A stretch of 64,000 nt of DNA from Candidatus Uhrbacteria bacterium (GTDB lineage: Bacteria > Patescibacteriota > Patescibacteriia > 2-12-FULL-60-25): positions 1 through 64,000 of the forward strand of contig RHKK01000002.1 in NCBI GenBank assembly GCA_008363075.1. Direction: 5' to 3'. Every line of letters begins with the position of its first letter. Positions within the stretch are counted from its first letter, which is position 1. Shown here piece by piece: positions 1 to 6,800 of this stretch. The notes beneath the pieces are model-generated. The model worked only from the letters and a program-made list of their open reading frames with translations. It ran no database searches and was not told the DNA's origin. The position numbers and the translations under genes are program-made.

Positions 1-679
1 TTTCTACTTTAAGAATTCTTAATTCACTACGCTTATCACCTTCAAAATATAAAACTGTGTCAACCATGTGTTCTAAAATTTTTGGTCCAGCAATTTCACC
101 AGATTTTGTAATATGACCAATAATAAATGCAGGAATACTAAAACCTTTTGCTAAGCTTATAATCTTGTCGGCGCATTCGCTAATTTGAGAAATGGATCCA
201 CTAGTACTTGGTAAATCCGGTGAATAAAGTGTTTGAATTGAATCCACAACAATTAAATCAATATCTTTTGAATGAGATGCAATATAGTTTTGAATGGAGA
301 TTATGTTTGTCTCAGGGTAAAACAGTACATTAGTTTGCTTTTGTTTTAATCGATCAGATCTGTGTTTTATTTGGCTTGGAGATTCTTCGCCTGCAATGTA
401 TAGAATCTTTAAACCTTGATTTGAAAAACTTTCTGTAATCTGTAACGATAAAGTGCTTTTACCAACGCCAGGGCTTCCAGCAAACAAGATTACTTGACCA
501 GAAATTATTCTTCCACCAATTGTATTATCAAATTCCTTGATACCAGTCTTGAGCTCTATTTGTTTGTAGCTTACTTTTTCGTCTTTTTTATCTAAATCAA
601 TAAGTCTAACTGGCTGCTGAGAGCTACGAGCTTCGAGCCGTGAGCTTCGGGAAGCTTTGGACGATTTTGTTTTTGTCAT
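1..679 (-). CDS. radA: RadA/Sms-type DNA repair ATPase, 3' end beyond window, no zinc finger
   Basis: RecA-superfamily ATPase acting in recombination and branch migration. The frame translates to a RadA core: Walker A GSPGVGKST, then AGEESPSQIKHR, a Walker B-like strand DLIVVDSIQTLYS, the GHITKSGEIAGP segment and HMVDTVLYFEGD. The C-terminal KNRFG motif and Lon-like domain would lie beyond base 1. The first ATG in the frame is at 679, just downstream of an in-frame TGA near 724. The N-terminal four-cysteine zinc ribbon normal for RadA is absent, and about 18 N-terminal residues (rich in S, R, L, E, A) come from repeat DNA. The gene is about one third G+C by eye, unlike the rest of the window. 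It could be a horizontally acquired short form, a truncated gene, or one side of a chimeric join. Confidence 0.85.
   Translation of the reverse strand, partial: MTKTKSSKASRSSRLEARSSQQPVRLIDLDKKDEKVSYKQIELKTGIKEFDNTIGGRIISGQVILFAGSPGVGKSTLSLQITESFSNQGLKILYIAGEESPSQIKHRSDRLKQKQTNVLFYPETNIISIQNYIASHSKDIDLIVVDSIQTLYSPDLPSTSGSISQISECADKIISLAKGFSIPAFIIGHITKSGEIAGPKILEHMVDTVLYFEGDKRSELRILKVE
620..657. repeat. reiterated-word repeat inside the radA 5' end
   Basis: Words of the type gagcttcg / gagctacgag recur in degenerate form across about 38 bases, with partial self-complementarity (gaagctt, gagctc-like words). The stretch is translated as the unusual SRSSRLEARSS segment of RadA. It resembles the reiterated-word arrays listed elsewhere in this window and sits exactly where base composition changes. 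Confidence 0.6.
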
Positions 680-737
680 CCTGAGCGTAGCGAAGGATCT
701 CACTCGGAGGGAGATTCTTCACTCCGTTCAGAATGAC
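675..737. repeat. imperfect inverted repeat of the gtcatcctgag...gaatgac type
   Basis: The left end gtcatcctgagcgtagcg and the right end ccgttcagaatgac are imperfect inverted copies around a short core, so the element can fold into one long hairpin. Sequences that translate to VILSVAKDL / LRMT-type peptides are widely dispersed in unrelated bacterial genomes (general knowledge). Here the element supplies the radA start codon and lies at the boundary between AT-rich and GC-rich DNA. Confidence 0.8.
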
Positions 738-742
738 GGAGA

Positions 743-1507
743 TTATCTAATCTCAAACGTCACGCTTATATTTGATTGCACGTCGAGTTCTCCGGCTTGT
801 ATGTCCGGCACCGCGGTAGGCACGGGAGCCGCTTCAAGTCCGCGGAAAAAGACCGGCGGCGGTTCGGTGCCGCCCGTGCTCTCCGAGAACGTGACGATTT
901 TCACGATGCGCACGCCCATCGCGTCCGCGAGCTCCTGCGCCTTGCGCTTCGCGTCCTCGATCGCCTTGGTGCGCGCCCGTTGCCGCACGTCGGTCGGATC
1001 ATCGATCGTGAAGCGTACGCCGTTCACCTGGTTCGCGCCAAGCTCGCCGGCTCGCGACAGTACGGCGCCGACGTTCGACAAATTGCGCACCTTCACCTTC
1101 AGGTTCTGGCTGACGATATACCCCACCACGTTCTGCACGCCGTCGGCGTATTCGAATTTGGGGGAAATGGTGTAGTTCGACGTTTGCATGTCGGCGTCCG
1201 CGATGCCCATTTGCTTGAGCGCGGCGATAATCGAGTTGATTTTGCCCGCATTGGCTTGCTGTACCGACGCGACGTCCCGACCCTCGGAGTAGAGACCGAG
1301 GTCCACTTCGGCGAGTGTCGGCTCCGCGGAAACCTTGCCCTCGCCCTGGATGGTGAACGTGTCGCGCGGACGCGGTTCAAGCCCGACCCGGCCGTATTCG
1401 GCCAGCGCTTTGATGGACAAAATGGCGAGATAAAGGACGAGCACCGTCCCGACGGCGACGAGGATGCCGTTCAGCGTTTTGTCTTTGGAAGATGGAATCG
1501 GAGGCAT
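743..1507 (-). CDS. SIMPL-domain (DUF541) membrane-anchored protein
   Basis: 254 residues. One N-terminal membrane helix (about residues 12-36) is followed by a SIMPL/DUF541 domain. Family features visible are FTIQGEGKVSAEPTLAEVDL at the domain start, the long helix with AGKINSIIAALKQMGI, the LKVKVRNLSNVG strand and the RARTKAIEDAKRKAQELADA helix. Members are periplasmic or surface proteins of unclear biochemical role, sometimes linked to oxidative stress. The protein is predicted to face outward, tethered by its N-terminus. It is transcribed away from the dockerin gene. The family call is firm; the function is unknown. Confidence 0.85.
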   Translation of the reverse strand: MPPIPSSKDKTLNGILVAVGTVLVLYLAILSIKALAEYGRVGLEPRPRDTFTIQGEGKVSAEPTLAEVDLGLYSEGRDVASVQQANAGKINSIIAALKQMGIADADMQTSNYTISPKFEYADGVQNVVGYIVSQNLKVKVRNLSNVGAVLSRAGELGANQVNGVRFTIDDPTDVRQRARTKAIEDAKRKAQELADAMGVRIVKIVTFSESTGGTEPPPVFFRGLEAAPVPTAVPDIQAGELDVQSNISVTFEIR

Positions 1508-1520
1508 AAGGGGAAGTTTA

Positions 1521-1605
1521 TCGTTGACAGTTTACAGTGAACAGATCGATATGAACAGCCTTTTTCAAACATCAATCTGTCAACGGTTATCTGTCATCTG
1601 TTAAC
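1521..1605. repeat. reiterated-word palindromic array
   Basis: The left arm repeats tgacag / acagtgaacag words. The right arm, from about 1576, repeats their complements (ctgtcaa, atctgtcatctgtt). A short spacer separates the arms. The right end overlaps the stop codon of the 57-residue gene. A near-identical word set recurs at 50141-50207 and inside truB (63556-63585). Confidence 0.7.
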
Positions 1606-1774
1606 TCTCTTTCTCGATGCGATCCTTGAGTTTGCCGATGTACGTCCGGTCGACCTCGTCGAGCAATTGCGAAACGGTCATGCGATGTTCGTGCGCGATC
1701 TTGCGTAAGGACCGTTCGAACTCGGCATAGGCGTCGACGATTTGCTTTTTCGTCTCGGGAGTGACGTCGGGCAT
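1601..1774 (-). CDS. small hypothetical protein (57 aa)
   Basis: An open frame starts with ATG at 1774 and ends with TAA at 1601-1603. The product begins MPDVTPETKKQIVDAYAEFE and continues as amphipathic helices (SLRKIAHEHRMTVSQLLDEV), ending with a basic/acidic helix. The balanced charged composition and helix periodicity look like a real small cytoplasmic protein; the other frames here are arginine-rich shadows. I do not recognise a family. The helix-turn-helix-like spacing of IAHEHRMTVSQLLDEVDR suggests a possible nucleic-acid-binding fold, but that is weak. It is divergent from the dockerin gene with only 38 bases between starts. Confidence 0.6.
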   Translation of the reverse strand: MPDVTPETKKQIVDAYAEFERSLRKIAHEHRMTVSQLLDEVDRTYIGKLKDRIEKES

Positions 1775-1812
1775 ACGCACGAATCATACCACGAACGTGC
1801 TAAGATGCGTGC

Positions 1813-2577
1813 ATGCGCCGCTCGCGCCTAGCGTTGTTTGTCGCCGTATCGGCATCGGCGGTTCTTGTGATGCGCGACGCGTTCGCCCAGAGTCAATCCA
1901 GCGCGAATTTCCAGAATACGAATCCCTCAATCGAAGTGCTCGTCGGAGAAATGAAATCATCCAACTATCGGATCAGCGCGTCGGTCGGCGTATTCACGGC
2001 GGACACCCAAAGCGCAACGTATCAACTCGAAGCCGGCGCGCAAGGCAACCCGGGAAGTGCGCCGTCGACGGGGCCGTCTCCCGCACCGGTGACGGGAGGC
2101 GGTGCCGGTGGCGGGGGAGCCGTGTTTTACGATGTGTTCGCGCCCTCGACGACGACCGGAGAGGCGTTACTCCCGGCGCCTACGTTGCTTGCGCGTCGCT
2201 GGACCTACCGGAATGCCGTCATGCTTTCCGGATTGCGGGGTAGCGAGGAGGCAGAGATCCTCGTCAACGGCTCCGCGCAGGGCGTCACGCACCCGGCGCC
2301 GTTTTCCTGGGAGCGACTTTTGCCGCTTGCGCTCGGCAACAATGAAGTGTACGTACAAGCGCGCAAGGACGGGCTCGTATCGCCCGTCGTGTACGGCGTC
2401 ATCCGACGCCGGCTCATCGGCGACGTCAACGACAGCCGACGGGTGGATGATGTAGACTTATCGTTGTTCACGCGCCATTGGAATACGTTTGACGAACAAT
2501 CCGATTTCAACGAAGACGGTCGGATCGACGATATCGACCTTTCGCTCCTGGCGAGCCATTGGAATCGCAGCTTCTAA
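1813..2577 (+). CDS. secreted protein with C-terminal dockerin-like repeat pair
   Basis: 254 residues with an N-terminal signal peptide ending near AFA (about residue 25). A conserved-looking beta region follows (SSANFQNTNPS, SSNYRISASVGVF, ATYQLEAGAQ), then a Gly/Ser/Pro linker and an Ig-like region. From residue 203 to the end there are two calcium-loop motifs of the dockerin type I pattern: D204, N206, S208, D212 with D215-L, and D231, N233, D235, R237, D239 with D242-L. Each is followed by a helix ending in HWN. Dockerins bind cohesin domains. The next gene, six bases downstream, encodes a cohesin-like protein, so the two are probably partners at the cell surface. The function of the remaining domains is unknown. 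Confidence 0.75.
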   Translation: MRRSRLALFVAVSASAVLVMRDAFAQSQSSANFQNTNPSIEVLVGEMKSSNYRISASVGVFTADTQSATYQLEAGAQGNPGSAPSTGPSPAPVTGGGAGGGGAVFYDVFAPSTTTGEALLPAPTLLARRWTYRNAVMLSGLRGSEEAEILVNGSAQGVTHPAPFSWERLLPLALGNNEVYVQARKDGLVSPVVYGVIRRRLIGDVNDSRRVDDVDLSLFTRHWNTFDEQSDFNEDGRIDDIDLSLLASHWNRSF

Positions 2578-2583
2578 CCGTTT

Positions 2584-3801
2584 ATGTTATCACGCCTTTG
2601 TTCCGCCCTCGTTCTGACGCTCGTGCTTACGTGTGCGGGATTCCCCGTCATCGCACAGGCCGCCACGGCGGGCGTATCGGGACCGTCCCAAGTGCGAGTC
2701 GGGACCACCTTTCGCGTGAACTTGGTCATCTCGGGCGCGAAAGACGTGGATACGGTCCGGTTCGTCGGCACGTTCCCCGCCGACTTGCTCGAGCTGCAGG
2801 GCATGGCCAACGGCTCCGCATTGCCGAATCGTTCACCCGGATCGGGCTCGGGCAACGGTTCGTTCAATCTCGGGGCGTTTTCCCTCGGCGCGGCGGTCAA
2901 CGGCGGCGCGACCGTCGGCACGTTGACGTTTCGGGCAAAGAAAACGGGTGAGGCCGTGATTTCGCTCGTATCCGGCACGACGATCTTGTCTGCCGGCGAA
3001 AGCCAGCTCACGGGGCAAGGTGGGTTGCGTATCGCGATCACGGAAGCGCCGCCGCCGTCCGAAGCTCCGGCCATACCCGTTCCGGAAACCAAGATCACGC
3101 TGGCGAGCCCGAGTCACCCGAATGAAAACGCGTGGTACGCGAACCGGACCGTCGCGGTCACATGGGACGTGACAGGACGCCGTCCGCAGGCGGTGTACAT
3201 CGGATTTGATCAAGCGCCGGAAGGGCCTGCCGAAGAACGGCGAGCGGAACGCGGAGAGATTGCGCATACCGTCCCGCATGACGGGGTCTGGTACGCGCAT
3301 CTCGTCGTGCGTTTTTCCGCGACCGAGATCGAGCGGCGCGATTTCCGTTTCCAAGTCGATACGACGCCTCCCCGCGCGTTCGCCGTAGTCGCCGACCACA
3401 CCGACGTCGTCCCCACCACGCCGAATGCGCTGCGTTTTGCCGCACTGGACGACGCGTCCGGCGTCCGCGCCTACGACGTGTGGATCAACGACGTTCACGT
3501 GACATCGACCGCCGAGAACGCCTTCGCGCTCATTCGTCTTCCGGCGGGGGAATATGCGGCCCGCGTCCGGGCAACGGACGCGGCGGGCAACAGCGCCGAG
3601 GCGACGACGTCATTCCGCATCCTTCCGGTCCTGCCTGCCGAGGCGACCGTCGCTATTGTGGACGGTTTCCGTGATGCGGCCGTTCGTTGGATCCTGACGA
3701 CCATCATCGCGATCATGCTATTCTTTTCCGGATATTGGTACGGGAGGACGTATTTCCAAAAACGCCGCAAGAGCTCCGCCCAAAAAAGGCAGAAATTTTA
3801 G
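2584..3801 (+). CDS. membrane-anchored cohesin-like surface protein
   Basis: 405 residues with a signal peptide (cleavage near AQA). Residues about 30-155 match the cohesin pattern: a VSGPSQVRVGTTFRVNLVIS start, KDVDTVRFVGTFPADLLEL, and a later ATVGTLTFRAKKTGEAVISL strand pair. One or two Ig-like beta domains follow (FQVDTTPPRAFAVV, LRFAALDDASGVRAYDVWI, YAARVRATDAAGNSAEA). One C-terminal membrane helix (WILTTIIAIMLFFSGYWYG) is followed by a strongly basic tail, so the protein is anchored with its N-terminus outside. It is directly downstream of the dockerin gene and probably co-transcribed. A generic extracellular Ig protein is the alternative; the cohesin assignment rests on motif shape and on the neighbour. 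Confidence 0.7.
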   Translation: MLSRLCSALVLTLVLTCAGFPVIAQAATAGVSGPSQVRVGTTFRVNLVISGAKDVDTVRFVGTFPADLLELQGMANGSALPNRSPGSGSGNGSFNLGAFSLGAAVNGGATVGTLTFRAKKTGEAVISLVSGTTILSAGESQLTGQGGLRIAITEAPPPSEAPAIPVPETKITLASPSHPNENAWYANRTVAVTWDVTGRRPQAVYIGFDQAPEGPAEERRAERGEIAHTVPHDGVWYAHLVVRFSATEIERRDFRFQVDTTPPRAFAVVADHTDVVPTTPNALRFAALDDASGVRAYDVWINDVHVTSTAENAFALIRLPAGEYAARVRATDAAGNSAEATTSFRILPVLPAEATVAIVDGFRDAAVRWILTTIIAIMLFFSGYWYGRTYFQKRRKSSAQKRQKF

Positions 3802-3830
3802 GGAAATAAAGTTAGCTACAGGACAGAGTG

Positions 3831-3879
3831 AGGACGGCGCGGGAAAAATGATCTATAATGTTTTTACGGGGCAACCCGT
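3831..3879 (+). promoter_or_regulatory. promoter and leader hairpin for the S74 repeat protein
   Basis: A consensus -10 TATAAT lies at 3854-3859. A weak -35 (aggacg, 3831-3836) sits 17 bases upstream. A small hairpin, acggg-gcaa-cccgt (3866-3879), follows in the leader. No clear ribosome binding site precedes the ATG at 3900. Confidence 0.5.
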
Positions 3880-3899
3880 GAATTTGCCGTACTTTTGTA

Positions 3900-6800
3900 A
3901 TGAAAAATACTCAAAAGAACGGTCTTTATTTCATAGGAAAACGCGTTTTTCCGTTTTTGGTATTCCTCGGTTTATGGTTCGGCCTCTTTACGGCGCAAGA
4001 GGCGAACGCCACCATTCCGATGACATTCGGTTTTCAGGGGCGTCTGAAAGACAGTTCCGGCACCGCGCTTTCTTCGTCGTTCTCGTTTACGTTTCGTCTG
4101 TACGATGCATCCTCCGGCGGCACGGCTCTCTGGACCGAAACGCATCCGTCGGTGACGACGGATCAGGGATTTTTCTCGGTTCGGCTTGGATCCGTCACGC
4201 CGTTTCCGGATACCTTGGATTTTAACGGGGCGCTGTACCTTGCTACGCAAGTGGGCGCCGATGCGGAGATGTCGCCGCGATTGCCGCTCAATACCGTGCC
4301 GTATGCCTATACCGCAGGCGGCGTCAACGCGCTGGATGCGGCTCCCGTGACCGCGACCGGCGGACGCATGTATTACGACGCGACGGACGGAACATTAAAT
4401 TATTACGACCACACGGCCGCCGCCTGGCGGTCACTCGGAACGGCCACGGGCACGTTGCAACAGGTGACCGATGGCGGCAACGTGACCACGAACGCGATCC
4501 AATTCGCCGGAGGCACATCGACCGGCGGATTCATTGTGAGCGGCTCGGGTGTCACGACCACCAATCTCTTCGTGTCCGGTACGGCGAGCTCGTCGCAGCT
4601 GTATGTGGCGGGTCAACTCGTCTGCTTGGCAAGCGGAGTGAACTGTCCTTCTCTTGGGGGGAGTTCCGACACCCTCGCCACGGTCACGGCTCGCGGTTCC
4701 TTCGCGACATCGACGCTTCAACTCTACGGAGGCTTCCTTGCGTCGAGCTCCACCGTCACCTCAACACTTACCGTCCTCGGATCGACGAGTCTTCAGAACT
4801 TCACATTCGTCGATGCGACCGGGACGAACGTCACCACGACCAATCTCTTCGCCTCGGGCGTCGTCTCCACCACCGAGCTGTATGTCGCGGGTTCTCTCGT
4901 CTGTCTCGCGACCGGCACGAATTGTCCTTCGAGTACGGCCGCAAATCTCCAGACGGTGACCAATGCGGGCAATACGACCACGAACGCCATCGTGTTTGCC
5001 GGAGGAACGAGTACGGCCTCCTTCGTCTTCGAGGATGCCCTCGCCGTCCTTGGCGACACGTCCCTCCAGGGTCTCACCTTCACGGATGCCACCGGGACGA
5101 ACGTCACCACGACCAATCTCTTCGCGACCAACGGCTCCTTCACGACCCTCACGGCCGGCTCCTTCACCCTCACGGATCTTGTCTGGACGAACGCCACGGG
5201 AACCAACACGACGAGTACGAACCTGTTTGCGACGAACCTTCAGGCGACGAACGCTCTCTTTGTGAACGCCACGGCGACCTGGCTCGGCTTCACGACGGCC
5301 TCGGGCACGACGCTCGCCGCCAATGCCGCCACCATCGGTTCCCTCACGGCCGGGATGGGCTCCTTCACCGACCTCTCCGTCGCGCGCGTGACCTCGACCG
5401 AATGGCTCGGCTTCACGACGGCCTCGGGCACGACGCTCCACGCGCTCCAGCTCTTCGTGGGCGGACAGGCGGTCTGTCTCGCCAACGGGACGAACTGCCA
5501 GACCTTCGTCGAATCCGACACCCTCGCCACCGTCACGGCTCGCGGTTCCTTCGCGACATCGACGCTTCAACTCTACGGAGGCTTCCTTGCGTCGAGCTCC
5601 ACCGTCACCTCAACGTTCACGGTGCTTGGCAATGGCTTGATGCGAACTAATGCGCTCGTCGGCACATCCACATACGGCGGCGGCCTGCATTCGCTATTTG
5701 CCGTCAACGGCGACGATCTGTTCGTCCAGGGCAATATCGGCAGCGCCTCCAGCGTGTACACGAACGGAGAACTCGTGGTCGGTGCATCGTCTGCGCGGTA
5801 CGGCGACGGTTATCTGAGGCAAACAAGCGGGAATTACACCTTTACGATCGCGGGCGGCTTTCTATTGCCCGCCGTCGACAGGGGCGTGTCGCTCGGATCG
5901 CTGACTCAGAGGTTTGATGGCGTTTTCGGAAATACGACGTCCACGAATTCAACCAGCACGAAGATATTCGCGACAAATTTCGTCGCGACCAACGCCACGA
6001 CGACGAACCTGAACGTCGTCGGCTTGTATCGGCAAAACGGAACGCCCGGCATCAATATCGATTGTATGACAGATGAATTCATCGGCAATCAGACCGTTTC
6101 GGGCGGCATTACGACGGCGGGAGCCTGCGAGGCCGACACGGCGATCCTGTCCGATGCCCGGCTAAAAGAAAACGTGCAAAGCGTGGGATCGGTTCTTGCT
6201 AATCTCAATTCCGTCAATATTGTTTCATTCGACTGGAACGCGGAGGCGCATAGCAATTTCGATTTTTCTACCGGTACGCAATACGGCGTGATCGCCGACG
6301 ATTTGGAATTGCTGTTTCCCGAATTGGTGATCGTAGGTCAGGACGGGTATAAACGGGTAAATTATCGCGCCTTGAGTTTGTACTCGCTGCAGGGAGTGAT
6401 CGACGTGTTTGGCGAGCTGAACGCGCTGCATACCATCGTCACCACGACCGCGCTCGAGTGGGTATATGCAACGGGGACGAACGTCACGACGACCAACGCC
6501 TTCATCAGCCGGGGCACGATAACGGATCTGACAAGCACCAATGTCACGACAACCAATCTGGACGTGACCGGACTGCTTTCGGCGGCGGATCTTCTGGTCG
6601 GCGGACAAAGCGTGTGTCTGACCGACGGCTCGAATTGCGGCATCGGCGTGGTGAAGACGGCTTCAAGTACGTCGTCGGTGAACCTGACGAGTACGGAGGT
6701 AAGTTTGTTGACGGTCACCACGACGCCTCATGCAACGACTGACGCGGTGTGGACTCTTTCGACGGTGCGGACCACGAACTCCGATCTACTCGGCTTGTCC

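Noticed and set aside
657-1175. 172-residue plus-strand frame starting in the hairpin repeat
   Set aside because: Antisense to the SIMPL gene; its first 30 residues are the dispersed-repeat peptide (VILSVAKDL type).
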